Part shown: positions 8,407 through 16,789 of the stretch, piece by piece
Position numbering within the stretch: the first letter of the stretch is position 1
Layout of the letters: each line of letters starts with the position of its first letter
From: Candidatus Tepidifontimicrobium thermophilum
GTDB taxonomy: Bacteria > Sysuimicrobiota > Sysuimicrobiia > Sysuimicrobiales > Sysuimicrobiaceae
Length of the DNA: 64,000 nucleotides
NCBI GenBank assembly: GCA_031296405.1
Contig: JAVKKH010000007.1
Location: 32,249 to 96,248, forward strand
Reading direction: 5' to 3'
The notes under the pieces: generated by a model
What the model was told of the DNA's origin: nothing
Database searches by the model: none
Seen by the model: only the letters and a program-made list of their open reading frames with translations
Translations under genes and position numbers: made by a program

Positions 8407-9156
8407 TCAGACCTCGTAGGCTCCTCCCTCCTCCACGGCCCCCACCGGACCGCCGAACGCCTTCTGCGCGGCCGCCACGGACTCCTGGGGGTCGGTGGTG
8501 GGGAAGAAGTGGGTGAGCAACAGCCGCCGGACCCCCGCCTCCTGGGCCAGGGCTCCAGCCAGGGAGCCCGTCAGGTGGCCCGCGGCGTCCGCGCGGTCCC
8601 GGTACGCCTCGGACAGCGTGGCCTCGGCCAGCAACACGTCGGCCCCCCGGCTCAGCTCGCGCACCGCGTCTGAGGGCGCGGTGTCCGCGGTGTACACCAG
8701 CACGGCACCCTGCGACTCCAGCCGCACCGCGTAGGTCTCCACGGGGTGCCGGGTCCTGCGAAACCGCACCCGCAGCCCGTCCAGCTCCACGGGCTCGGCC
8801 TCCGCGATGGCGTAGAAGTCGAACTCCTCGAGGACCGGCTCGCCCACCACGTGCGCGAGGTACTCCGCGGCCTGCGCGGGACCCAGCACCGCCAGGCGGC
8901 CGGCCCAGCTGGCCGGCCGCCGGCCCCACCGGAGGGCCACCCGCAGGGCCGGGAGGTCCGCCACGTGGTCCGGGTGCAGGTGCGACACCACCACAGCGTC
9001 CAGGTCGTACGGGCTCACCCGGAGGAGCAGCCGGGACAGCGCGCCGTGCCCCAGGTCCAGGAGCACGCGCCGGCCTGCGGCCTCCACCAGGTAGCCCGAG
9101 CATGCCTCCCCCGGCCGTGGGTAGCCTCCGCATCGCCCCAGCACCCAGACCCGCAT
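8407..9156 (-). CDS. MBL-fold metallo-hydrolase (RNase Z/YhfI-like)
   Basis: A 249-residue metallo-beta-lactamase-fold hydrolase. The metal motif [10 protein letters not shown] is at about residues 59-68. Further ligands are likely in [12 protein letters not shown], the aspartate of VYTADTAP, and the histidine of [10 protein letters not shown]. The pattern fits the YhfI/ribonuclease-Z-like subgroup but lacks the long exosite arm of tRNase Z, so tRNA processing is not claimed despite its place next to rph. ATG 9156 has AGGAGGTG seven bases upstream, which settles the start. Confidence 0.88.
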   Translation of the reverse strand: MRVWVLGRCGGYPRPGEACSGYLVEAAGRRVLLDLGHGALSRLLLRVSPYDLDAVVVSHLHPDHVADLPALRVALRWGRRPASWAGRLAVLGPAQAAEYLAHVVGEPVLEEFDFYAIAEAEPVELDGLRVRFRRTRHPVETYAVRLESQGAVLVYTADTAPSDAVRELSRGADVLLAEATLSEAYRDRADAAGHLTGSLAGALAQEAGVRRLLLTHFFPTTDPQESVAAAQKAFGGPVGAVEEGGAYEV

Positions 9157-9175
9157 GGACACCTCCTCCAAGCCG

Positions 9176-10960
9176 CTAGGGTTGCAGCGCGGGGACGTGG
9201 CGGATGAAGCGCACCACGCCCCGCGCGATGGCCTCTGCGACCCGCTGGCGGAAGGCCGCGGTGCGCAGCAGGGCCTCGTCCTCCAGATTGGTAAGGTAAC
9301 CCACCTCCACCAGCACCGCGGGTATGGGGCTGTCGCGCAGGACCTTGAAGTTGGCGGTTCGGATCCCACGGTCCGGGATCCCCAACCGGCCCAGCTCCTC
9401 CTGGATCCACGTGGCCAGCTGCACGCTGTTCGGTTTCAGGTAGTACGTCTCCAAGCCTCGGATCACTCCGCGGGTGGTGGCGTTCGCGTGCACGCTGACG
9501 AACACGGTCGCCCCCGCCCGCAGGGCGATGGGGACTCGGTCCGCGAGGTCCACGAACACGTCCGCCTCGCGGGTCATGACCGTACGGACACCCTGGCCCC
9601 GCAGGACGTCCCGCAGCCGCAGCCCGATGTCCAGCACCACGTCCTTCTCCACCAGGCCTGTGGCCCCGATGGCGCCGGGGTCCTTGCCTCCGTGGCCGGG
9701 GTCAATCGCCACCACGTGGCCGGTCCGTGGCGGGGGTGCCGGCAGTTCGTCCACCACGACCACCAGCCGACTCCCCCCGTCTTCCAGTTGCACCTCGTAG
9801 CGGGTCCTGGCCTGCCACTGCACCACCACCCGAGCGACGTCCGGGTCCGTCTGGAACTGCGCCGCCCGCACCACTTCCACGGGGCCTCCCACCGCGAGCT
9901 CCTGCTTCACGGGCACGAAGACCCCGGGGATGTCGAGGACCAACCGGTCCGGGTCCGGTAGCTCCTTGACCTGGAATTCCAGCGGACGGTCGGCCTGCAC
10001 CACGACCCGCACGCGGCCAACCTGCCGCTCCAGGCTCAGTCCCAGGATACGGGGTACGTCGGGTCCAGCGGGCGGTGCGGGTGAGCTGACGGGCGGGACG
10101 GTCTGGGGATCAGGGGAGGTGGCGGCCGGGTCCGGACTCGCGGCCGGAGGCGAAAAGGCAGGAGGAGACGCCGGCGGTCCGGTGGCCGCAGCCGACGGTG
10201 CCCTCGGGAGCAACCGCAACACCACCTCGGGCGGCCCTGAGACCACTTCCACGTCCAGCGGCGCGTCCAGGTCCAGGACCACCCGGGTCACGTACGGCTT
10301 GACCTGGAACTGCGCCACCCGCACGCGCCGCACGCCGAACTCCCCGAGGCTCACCTCGCGGGTCTCGATGCGGGAAGCCGCGTTCACGAGGTCCACCACG
10401 AGGCGGTCCGGCTGGGACAGCACCGCCGTGCGGACTTCCACCGGCCCCGTGGCTTCCACCTGTAACCGCAGGCCGCCCGGTGCCCGATCCAGCACCAGCC
10501 GGAGCACCTGACTGACCACGTGCAGGGTCCCCTCTGTGGGCTCCCACTTCACCCACGCGCCCAGGGCCCGGAACAGGAACTCCGCGGGGACCAGCAGCTT
10601 GCCGCCTGCAAGCTCAGGGGCCACAGGCAACACGCGGGGCTCGCCGTCCACCAGCGCCACGCGGTCGCCCGCCCGGAACACAAGCCGTGTGCCCCGAGGG
10701 CCGACCACCTGCGCCGTCCGGGTTAGGGGATCCCACCGGCTGCTCGCGCCGTAGGGCTCCACCAGCCCCTCCAGCGGGGCCAGCAACACGCCGGCCCGGA
10801 ACACGGGCGGGGGGTCCAGGCTCGGGGTGCGGCCGTTCACCACCACCGCGGGCGACGCGGGCTGCGCCCCCGCGGGCAGGCTCAGGCACAGGACCACCAG
10901 GCCGACCCACAAGGCTGGCCGGCTTGAGGGTCGGCCGGGTCGGGCTGTCTGTCGGGCCAT
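9176..10960 (-). CDS. N-acetylmuramoyl-L-alanine amidase with AMIN domains
   Basis: A 594-residue secreted peptidoglycan amidase. Residues 1-31 are a signal peptide. A copper-amine-oxidase-N-like/stalk region follows (about 40-150), then two AMIN domains (about 155-250 and 310-390) that usually target the enzyme to the cell wall, separated by a Pro/Ser/Ala-rich linker. The Amidase_3 catalytic domain is at about 405-590. Zinc ligands are visible in AIDPGHGGKDPGA, GLVEKD and VSVHANA, with the catalytic Glu in LVEVGYLTNLED. ATG 10960 is chosen because the TTG upstream (10999) would lengthen the signal peptide unnaturally. Confidence 0.93.
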   Translation of the reverse strand: MARQTARPGRPSSRPALWVGLVVLCLSLPAGAQPASPAVVVNGRTPSLDPPPVFRAGVLLAPLEGLVEPYGASSRWDPLTRTAQVVGPRGTRLVFRAGDRVALVDGEPRVLPVAPELAGGKLLVPAEFLFRALGAWVKWEPTEGTLHVVSQVLRLVLDRAPGGLRLQVEATGPVEVRTAVLSQPDRLVVDLVNAASRIETREVSLGEFGVRRVRVAQFQVKPYVTRVVLDLDAPLDVEVVSGPPEVVLRLLPRAPSAAATGPPASPPAFSPPAASPDPAATSPDPQTVPPVSSPAPPAGPDVPRILGLSLERQVGRVRVVVQADRPLEFQVKELPDPDRLVLDIPGVFVPVKQELAVGGPVEVVRAAQFQTDPDVARVVVQWQARTRYEVQLEDGGSRLVVVVDELPAPPPRTGHVVAIDPGHGGKDPGAIGATGLVEKDVVLDIGLRLRDVLRGQGVRTVMTREADVFVDLADRVPIALRAGATVFVSVHANATTRGVIRGLETYYLKPNSVQLATWIQEELGRLGIPDRGIRTANFKVLRDSPIPAVLVEVGYLTNLEDEALLRTAAFRQRVAEAIARGVVRFIRHVPALQP

Positions 10961-11075
10961 GGCTGCGTCCGCGCTCCCTCGCGTGCCCTCCGCGGGCAAG
11001 GCTCCGTCCGATCTCCGTGGGCCCGGCTCAGTGTTCGAGCTCGCGGTCTGTGTTCCCTGCCGTGCCAGAAGCCCC

Positions 11076-11570
11076 TCAGCCTCTCCTGTGGCGACGACCC
11101 AGGAGATTCTCCAGGAACTCCTCGTGCCGCACCTCGTCCGCCAGCAGCTCCGTGGCCAGCTGGTAGGTCACGGGGTCTTTGCCGAAGGTGAGCTTGGCCA
11201 ATCGGTTGTACGCCTCGATGGCGTTGCGCTCCGCCCGGATCTGGTCCTCCACCATTCCGTCCGCGTCACTCCAGTCCGCCCGCGGGGCGGTCCACGGCCC
11301 GTTGGCACCGGCTTCCCAGTCCCTGGGGTGCACCACCGGGTCCCCTCCCAGCTCCACGATGCGGCGGGCCAGCTTGCCCGCGTGCCCCAGCTCCTCCTTG
11401 GCCTCCTCCTCGAAGTGCTCCACCAGCTCCTCCCCGTGCCAGCCCTCCGCCACCTGGGCGGTGATCCAGTAGGAGTAGAAGGCGAGCAGCTCGTCCAGGT
11501 AGGCCTTCCGCAGCTCGCCCACCAGCTCGTCCACGTTCAGGTCCACGATGCTCCTGCCCTTCTCACCCAT
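11076..11570 (-). CDS. Ferritin-like (Dps/bacterioferritin-type) protein
   Basis: A 164-residue four-helix ferritin-like protein. Candidate di-iron ligands lie in ELLAFYSY, EEEAKEELGHA, AERNAIEAYN and ADEVRHEEF, giving the paired ExxH motifs of this fold. Length and motif spacing fit archaeal-type Dps-like or bacterioferritin-like proteins that store iron or consume peroxide. ATG 11570 is preceded by GGGAGGAGG. The gene overlaps the fur stop by eight bases, so it is probably translated and regulated with the Fur-family gene. Confidence 0.82.
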   Translation of the reverse strand: MGEKGRSIVDLNVDELVGELRKAYLDELLAFYSYWITAQVAEGWHGEELVEHFEEEAKEELGHAGKLARRIVELGGDPVVHPRDWEAGANGPWTAPRADWSDADGMVEDQIRAERNAIEAYNRLAKLTFGKDPVTYQLATELLADEVRHEEFLENLLGRRHRRG

Positions 11571-12045
11571 GTCGCCTCCTCCCTTCGTGGGGTTTCGAGT
11601 CCGTCCGCCCGCGTCGCCCGTCCCCGGTCCCGCACCGTGCGCAGGTACCCTGCACCACGACACCCCGGTCCGCGCGGAACCTCCTCCGCCTCGCCACCCG
11701 ACTTACGGAGGCGAGGAGCTGGGGGTCCTGGACGTCCTCGATCCGACCGCAACGCACGCACTCCAGATTGACGTGCGGCGCGCCCGGGTCGAACCGGGTG
11801 ACTCCGTCCGCCGCCGGCAGGGGTGTGACGAGCCCGACGCGGGCCAAAATGTCCAGGGTCTTGTACACGGTGGCACGGCTGACCATGGGATGGCTGGCCC
11901 GTACCCGGCGGTAGAGCCGGTCCGCGGTGGGGTGATCCCCGACCTCGCAAAGGGCCGCCCACACGGTCCAGCGCTGCGGGGTGAGGCGGTACCCGGCCCG
12001 GGCCAGGCGGCGTCGCAGGTCAGCGAACCCGATTTGGAGATTCAT
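11563..12045 (-). CDS. Fur-family transcriptional regulator
   Basis: A 160-residue Fur/PerR-type metalloregulator. The winged-helix domain covers about residues 8-85 (RLTPQRWTVWAAL, then MVSRATVYKTLDILARVGLV), followed by the dimerisation domain with CVRCGRIEDV and a second CARCG motif, the two CxxC pairs of the structural zinc site. Its overlap with a ferritin-like gene points to iron or peroxide control. ATG 12045 has no ribosome site but lies eight bases after a -10, so the message may be leaderless. PerR versus Fur cannot be decided. Confidence 0.93.
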   Translation of the reverse strand: MNLQIGFADLRRRLARAGYRLTPQRWTVWAALCEVGDHPTADRLYRRVRASHPMVSRATVYKTLDILARVGLVTPLPAADGVTRFDPGAPHVNLECVRCGRIEDVQDPQLLASVSRVARRRRFRADRGVVVQGTCARCGTGDGRRGRTDSKPHEGRRRHG

Positions 12046-12083
12046 TCTCAGGTAGTATCTTATATAGAGCCTCGTGGGTGCAA
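12046..12083 (-). promoter_or_regulatory. fur promoter in AT-rich divergent region
   Basis: On the minus strand TTGCAC (12083-12078) and GATACT (12059-12054) are spaced by 18 bp, and the fur ATG follows eight bases later. The 28 bp between the divergent genes is AT-rich (it contains TATATA at 12061-12066) in an otherwise GC-rich region. A dyad GAGA-N5-TCTC overlaps the fur start. Autoregulation and shared control of the plus-strand gene are inferred. Confidence 0.5.
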
Positions 12084-12748
12084 CCACGCGTCGGCGGACC
12101 CCACCCCTGGAACGGCTGACGCCCCGGGAGCGGGCGGTGGTGCGGTCGTGCGCCACGCCGGAGCGGGTCCAGCGGTGGCTCCGCCAGCTGCCGTACAACT
12201 GGGAGACCCGGCGCCCGACCCTGCGGTCGTTCCGGGGCGTGGTTCGCGTGGGGCAGGCCCACTGCCTGGAGGCGGTACTGGCCGCGGCGGCGGTGCTGGA
12301 CCACCACGGGTACCCTCCCTGGGTCCTGGACCTGGAGTCGGAGGACGGACTGGACCACGTGGTGTTCGTGTTCCGGAAGGACGGGCGCTGGGGCGCGGTG
12401 GCCAAGTCCCGGGACGCGGGGCTGCACGGGCGCCGGCCGGTGTTCCGTACCCTCCGGGACCTGGTCTACAGCTACGTGGATCCCTACGTGGACGGCTCCG
12501 GCCGCATCGTGGGCTACGGGCTCGCGGACCTAGACGAACTGGTGCGGGTAGACTGGCGGCTTTCGGAGGACGACGTCTGGGAGGTGGAGCGGGCACTGTT
12601 GCGCATGCCCCACAAGCGGCTGCACACCTCCGACCGGCGACACCGGGAGGTGCTGCAGCGCTACCTCCGTTGGAAAGAGCGTGGCGGACCGCTGGACCGC
12701 CGGGCCCTCCGTGAGCTGTACGGGCAGGCGGTGGACGCCTGGTGGTGA
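12074..12748 (+). CDS. Transglutaminase-like hypothetical protein
   Basis: 224 residues, divergent from fur. No close named family is recognised, but the order Cys64 (VGQAHCLEAV), His95 (GLDHVVFVF) and Asp114 (KSRDAGLHG) is the Cys-His-Asp triad layout of transglutaminase/papain-like folds, with the Cys at a helix start after a conserved Arg-Val-Gly-Gln segment. No signal peptide or membrane segment is seen. The C-terminal half (about 130-224) is rich in Arg and Trp and of unknown role. The GTG start at 12074 lies seven bases after TATATA, so the message may be leaderless. Function unknown. Confidence 0.72.
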   Translation: MGATTRRRTPPLERLTPRERAVVRSCATPERVQRWLRQLPYNWETRRPTLRSFRGVVRVGQAHCLEAVLAAAAVLDHHGYPPWVLDLESEDGLDHVVFVFRKDGRWGAVAKSRDAGLHGRRPVFRTLRDLVYSYVDPYVDGSGRIVGYGLADLDELVRVDWRLSEDDVWEVERALLRMPHKRLHTSDRRHREVLQRYLRWKERGGPLDRRALRELYGQAVDAWW

Positions 12749-12773
12749 GCCGATCCGGGTGCCGCCTAGCTAG

Positions 12774-14576
12774 CTAGTACCCCCGCAGGTTCAGCTGCAC
12801 GAACACCGGGTACGCGCTGATCCCCGCAGGCAGGGCGAGGTCGTGGATGGGCGCGTGCAGGACGATCCACGTGATCACCTGCTGCCCCTGGATGGGCTCC
12901 CCGTCGGCGTACTGGCCCGGGTGGTAGAAACGGGTCTCCGCGGCCTCGTCCAGCACCCGCTTGGACCTGCCGATCTCCCCCCGCTTTGCCCGCACCACCG
13001 CCACTTCCACGTTCTCGTCCAGGGGGATCTCCACCGCCTCCGACCCCCTGGGGTTCTTGACCCGCACCACCATGCCGGGCCGCCCGACCACGTAGAACTC
13101 AGCCCGAGGGGAGGTCCACCGCCTCCCGTCGAACAGCTCCACCCGGACGCCCTGCGTCGTCCCGGGGGTGAGATCCAGGCCCCACACGGACAGGTAGCAC
13201 TGGTACACGGAGGTGGGGCGGCGCACCCGCAGGAACTCCGTGACGTAACCGGGCCCGTTCCGCCGCCACTCCAGCCTCACCACACCGTCCGCGAAGAAGT
13301 CGTAGGCCACGTCGTAGTTGTAGGGGCCGAAACGGTGACCGGCGTGGAAGTCCTGCGCGTGGGGCAGCGCCCCGGTGTGGTAGTGCGAGCGCATCCGGAA
13401 GCCGCCGGGGTGATCCGCGGTGGCAGGGATCGGGATCTTCCCCAGCAAGCCCGGACCTCCGAAGTCTGCGCTGTGGATGTCCCAGTAGAGGAGTTCCCCC
13501 GCGAAGTACTTCGCTCCCTCCGGGAAGTACCAGCGGAGGGTGGGCCGTCCGTTCTGCGGCGGGAGGTTGTACCCGGTAAAGGTGAACTGCAGCAGGCTCC
13601 GGAGTACTGGCTTTCCCCGGAACCACGCGGAGACGTCCACCCCTTGCGTCTCGGGTGGGCTCCACCGGACCCTCCAGCGGTCCTGGGCGAACTCCCGGGG
13701 CGGCAGCTCCTGCCGGTGGAAGCCCTCCGGGGCAGTGTACCAAGGCCGCTTCGCGAAGGGGACCTCCGGCACCCTACCCAGCACGGACCTCGCCCTCGGC
13801 ACGATCGCCCGCGCGAGCTCCTCGGAAGGATATTCCGTGAAGCGCCGGATGACGTTGACGTCCACGACTTTCATGTTCTTCGGGTCCCGCACGTCCAGGA
13901 ACACGCTCAGGACCGCTAGCTTCCCGTTCTCCTTGAAGTAGTAAATCGCGGGGGTGACCGTCCGCAGAGGCCGCTTCTTGTACGCGGTGATGACCTCCGC
14001 CACTTTCACCATGGGGTACCACGGCTTGCCCTCCAGCACCGCCTTGACCCTCGCGTCCTGCAGCACGACCCGGTGCCGAGCCACCGCGTCCGGACCCTCG
14101 TTCTTCGGAATCCGCTTCCACGTGACGTCCTTCGGTCTCGTGACCGTCAACGCCACGATCTGGTCATAGCGGCGGTCCACCAGGGCGTACACCACCTGGT
14201 GGCCGGCCGCGGTGATTTCGAACCCGTTCTCCAGGTCCCCTTGCACCCGCATGTCCGTGGATCCCTGCAGGCTCACTGAGTCCAGGTCGTTGGTGAGCGG
14301 GTCGTAGGCTTCGAACGACGCGATCCAGCCGCGCGCGATACGGTTCACCTCGGGGTCCGCCAGCACCACCTCGACGGCCCTCCGCTGGCGGTAGAAGAAG
14401 AGGGACTTGTACGCGTCCCGCCCCACGTCCCGGGACGTGAGCAGGCGGGCGGTGGCGATGCGCGGGGAGACCGCTTGGGCTTCCCCAGCGGGCGGGGACG
14501 CAGCGTGCACGCCCGCTACCACCAACCCCGAGGCCAGCAGCAGAAACGAACGGATCCCCCGCAAGAGTCCCCCCAT
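12774..14576 (-). CDS. Copper amine oxidase homologue lacking the HxH copper motif
   Basis: A 600-residue secreted protein with a signal peptide (about residues 1-28). Early regions resemble amine oxidase N2/N3 domains. The catalytic beta-sandwich begins around residue 300. The cofactor motif is recognisable as YNYDVAYDFFADG with Tyr421 in the position that becomes topaquinone, and a C-terminal His574 (VLHAPIHD) matches the third copper ligand. The first two copper ligands, normally HxH after the cofactor, are replaced by Tyr458-Gln-Cys460. Activity as a classical amine oxidase is therefore doubtful. ATG 14576 has GAGGGG eight bases upstream. Confidence 0.75.
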   Translation of the reverse strand: MGGLLRGIRSFLLLASGLVVAGVHAASPPAGEAQAVSPRIATARLLTSRDVGRDAYKSLFFYRQRRAVEVVLADPEVNRIARGWIASFEAYDPLTNDLDSVSLQGSTDMRVQGDLENGFEITAAGHQVVYALVDRRYDQIVALTVTRPKDVTWKRIPKNEGPDAVARHRVVLQDARVKAVLEGKPWYPMVKVAEVITAYKKRPLRTVTPAIYYFKENGKLAVLSVFLDVRDPKNMKVVDVNVIRRFTEYPSEELARAIVPRARSVLGRVPEVPFAKRPWYTAPEGFHRQELPPREFAQDRWRVRWSPPETQGVDVSAWFRGKPVLRSLLQFTFTGYNLPPQNGRPTLRWYFPEGAKYFAGELLYWDIHSADFGGPGLLGKIPIPATADHPGGFRMRSHYHTGALPHAQDFHAGHRFGPYNYDVAYDFFADGVVRLEWRRNGPGYVTEFLRVRRPTSVYQCYLSVWGLDLTPGTTQGVRVELFDGRRWTSPRAEFYVVGRPGMVVRVKNPRGSEAVEIPLDENVEVAVVRAKRGEIGRSKRVLDEAAETRFYHPGQYADGEPIQGQQVITWIVLHAPIHDLALPAGISAYPVFVQLNLRGY

Positions 14577-14707
14577 TCCCATCACCCCTCTTCGCTTCGG
14601 AAGCCCCCGGCGCGGACGGCAGTCAAAGTCTTCTGTTAATTCTCCCCACGGCCCGGAGGGTTCCTGTGCCCCTTCCAGGATCCCGCCCGGGCACCCGGGT
14701 AAGCACT

Positions 14708-14722
14708 GCCGGTGCGACCGGC
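14708..14722 (-). terminator. Possible terminator hairpin after the prp genes
   Basis: A perfect stem GCCGGT-CGC-ACCGGC begins three bases after the citrate-synthase-type stop codon, with a second dyad CCCGGG-N2-CCCGGG further on. There is no T-run, so an intrinsic terminator is uncertain; it may be an RNA 3'-end stabiliser. Confidence 0.35.
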
Positions 14723-14725
14723 CTA

Positions 14726-15856
14726 CTAAGGCCGTAAGCCCCGCGGGCCCTCGTACAGCACCCGGGGCCGGAACAGGCGGTTGTTCGCGTGTTGCTCCGT
14801 CACGTGGGCCACCAAGCCCGCGGTGCGCGCCACCAGGAAGATGGGGGTGTACAGCTCGATAGGGATGCCGAGGAGGTAGTAGATCAACCCCGCGGGGTAG
14901 TCCGCGTTCGGGTACAGCCCCTTCTCCCGTTGCATCACGCGCTCCACCACCCCGTGGATCCGCACCAGCTCCCCGCCCTCCGGCCGCCGCGACGCCAGGG
15001 CGGGGAGGAACTCCCGCATGAGGAGGGCCCGGGGGTCGTACCGGCGCATGTACACCCGGTGCCCGAAGCCCATGATCCGCTCGCCGCGGCGCAGCCGCTC
15101 CAGTATGTAGGCCTCCGCGGCCTCCGCCCCCCCGTGCTGGAGGATGTCCAGCAGCATGTGGGCCACGGCCTCGTTGGCACCCCCGTGCAACGGCCCCTTC
15201 AGGGAGGCGGCCGCCCCCACCAGGGCCCCGTACAGGTCGGAGAGGGTGGACGCGATGACCCGGGCCGCGAAGGTGGAGTTGGGCATCTCGTGCTCGATGT
15301 AGCAGGTCAGGGTGAGGTCGAACACCCGCACCGCCTCGGCGTCCGGCCGGCCGCCCGTGAGCATGTACAGGAAGCCCTCGGCAAAACCCAGGGACGGGTC
15401 CGGCCGGACCCTAGGCAGCCCGCGCAGGGCGCGGTAGGCGTTGGCGGTGATGGCGGGCATGCGGGCCAGCACCCGGACCCCCTTGCGGAGGTTGGCTTCC
15501 GGGGAGGAGTCCCGGAGTTCGTCGGGGTCCTCCAGCCCGGCCAGGAACGACAGCGCGGTGCGCTGCGCGTCCATCACGTGCATCCGGGGCGGCAGCAGCT
15601 CCAGCAGCCGGTACACCTCCTCCGGGAGCTCCGCTTCCGCCTTCAACTGCCCTTCGAAACCAACTAGCTCCTCTGCAGACGGCAGGTGACCGTACAGGGT
15701 CAGGTAGGCGACCTCGGTGTAGCGCCTGGTCCGCGCCAGCTCGATGAGGTCGTAACCCCGCAGCACGATCTGCTCGTGTTCCACGTCCAGGTAGGAGATG
15801 CCGGTGGCGGCGGCGATGACCCCTTCCAACCCCGGGCTGTAGCTCGCCTGCGTCAT
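14726..15856 (-). CDS. prpC: Citrate/2-methylcitrate synthase
   Basis: A 376-residue citrate synthase-fold enzyme. The conserved catalytic regions are CYIEHEMPNSTFAARV (about 198-213), SLKGPLHGGANEAV (about 230-243) with its substrate-binding His, and IMGFGHRVYMRRYDPRA (about 272-288). It would condense propionyl-CoA (or acetyl-CoA) with oxaloacetate. 2-Methylcitrate synthase is preferred because an isocitrate-lyase/PEP-mutase-type lyase and a PrpD-like protein lie directly upstream. ATG 15856 overlaps the lyase stop as ATGA. The large open frame extending to 16777 is only the shadow of that lyase. Confidence 0.88.
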   Translation of the reverse strand: MTQASYSPGLEGVIAAATGISYLDVEHEQIVLRGYDLIELARTRRYTEVAYLTLYGHLPSAEELVGFEGQLKAEAELPEEVYRLLELLPPRMHVMDAQRTALSFLAGLEDPDELRDSSPEANLRKGVRVLARMPAITANAYRALRGLPRVRPDPSLGFAEGFLYMLTGGRPDAEAVRVFDLTLTCYIEHEMPNSTFAARVIASTLSDLYGALVGAAASLKGPLHGGANEAVAHMLLDILQHGGAEAAEAYILERLRRGERIMGFGHRVYMRRYDPRALLMREFLPALASRRPEGGELVRIHGVVERVMQREKGLYPNADYPAGLIYYLLGIPIELYTPIFLVARTAGLVAHVTEQHANNRLFRPRVLYEGPRGLRP

Positions 15857-16764
15857 CCCTGTCCTCCTTCCCGGAACCGCTGCGCCAGCTCGGCGTCCCA
15901 CTCCTCGTAGGCGGCGTAGCCGATGCGGTCGTACAGCTCCGCGCGTGTCTGCAACCGGTCCAGAACCGCGACCTGCGTTCCGTCCCGGCGCAGCACCTCG
16001 AGGACCTCCTCCGCGGCCTTCATGGCCGCCCGCAGCGCGGTGACGGGGAAGATCACCACCCGGTAGCCGAGCTCCGCGAAGCGCTGGGCGGTCAGGTACG
16101 GGCTGCGGCCGAACTCCGTCATGTTGGCCAGCAGCCACCCGCCCACGCGTCGGGCGAACTCCGCGAACTCCGCCTCCGACTCCAGGGCCTCGGGGAAGAG
16201 AATGTCCGCCCCGGCCTCCCGGTACAGCAGGGCCCGCCTCACCGCGCCGTCCAACCCCTCCACCGCGCGCGCGTCCGTGCGGGCCACGATCAGGGCGTGT
16301 CTGCGGGCGGACGCCGCGGCCGCCACCTTCCGGGCCATCTCCTCGGACGGGACCACGGACTTTCCGGACAGGTGCCCGCACTTCTTCGGCAGCGGCTGGT
16401 CCTCCAGCTGGATCGCAGCCGCACCCGCCCACTCCAGCTCTCGCACCGCAGCGAGGACGTTCAGCGCTTCCCCGAAGCCGGTGTCCGCGTCCACCACCAG
16501 GGGAAGCCCGCACGCCCGGTAAACGCGCCGCACGAAATCCGCGAGCTCCGTCAGCGTGAACAAACCGAGGTCCGGCAGCGCCAGGCTCGCGGAGAAGGCG
16601 GCCCCGGACACGTACAGAGCCGTAAACCCCGCGCGCCGGGCCACCACCGCGCTCAGGGCGTTGAACACGCCAGGTGCCACCACCACGGGCTCGCGCTCCA
16701 GCAGCCGCCGCAGCACGACTCCCGGCGGCTCCTCCGGACCCGGTCGCAGGAGCCAGGCGCTCAA
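15853..16764 (-). CDS. prpB: Isocitrate lyase/PEP mutase family; probable methylisocitrate lyase
   Basis: A 303-residue TIM-barrel lyase. The catalytic motif PKKCGHLSGK (about residues 127-136) with its active-site Cys matches methylisocitrate lyase, and VDADTGFGEALN supplies the metal-binding Asp pair. It would split 2-methylisocitrate to pyruvate and succinate, closing the 2-methylcitrate cycle. The TTG at 16764 gives the full N-terminus, but a start closer to EREPVVVAPGVFNAL is possible because no well-placed ribosome site is seen. It lies between the prpD- and prpC-like genes. Confidence 0.88.
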   Translation of the reverse strand: MSAWLLRPGPEEPPGVVLRRLLEREPVVVAPGVFNALSAVVARRAGFTALYVSGAAFSASLALPDLGLFTLTELADFVRRVYRACGLPLVVDADTGFGEALNVLAAVRELEWAGAAAIQLEDQPLPKKCGHLSGKSVVPSEEMARKVAAAASARRHALIVARTDARAVEGLDGAVRRALLYREAGADILFPEALESEAEFAEFARRVGGWLLANMTEFGRSPYLTAQRFAELGYRVVIFPVTALRAAMKAAEEVLEVLRRDGTQVAVLDRLQTRAELYDRIGYAAYEEWDAELAQRFREGGQG

Positions 16765-16789
16765 GGCGAACCCGCACCCTCCCTCATCC

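Noticed and set aside
12766..12777. 12-bp palindrome CTAGCTAGCTAG at a convergent gene end
   Set aside because: Striking but short, with no T-run and no repeat elsewhere noticed; it overlaps a stop codon. Chance in a convergent junction is likely.
14726..16777. A 683-codon frame seeming to fuse an upstream domain to citrate synthase
   Set aside because: The upstream part is a Gly/Arg-rich shadow of the methylisocitrate-lyase gene in another frame; the real start is ATG 15856.
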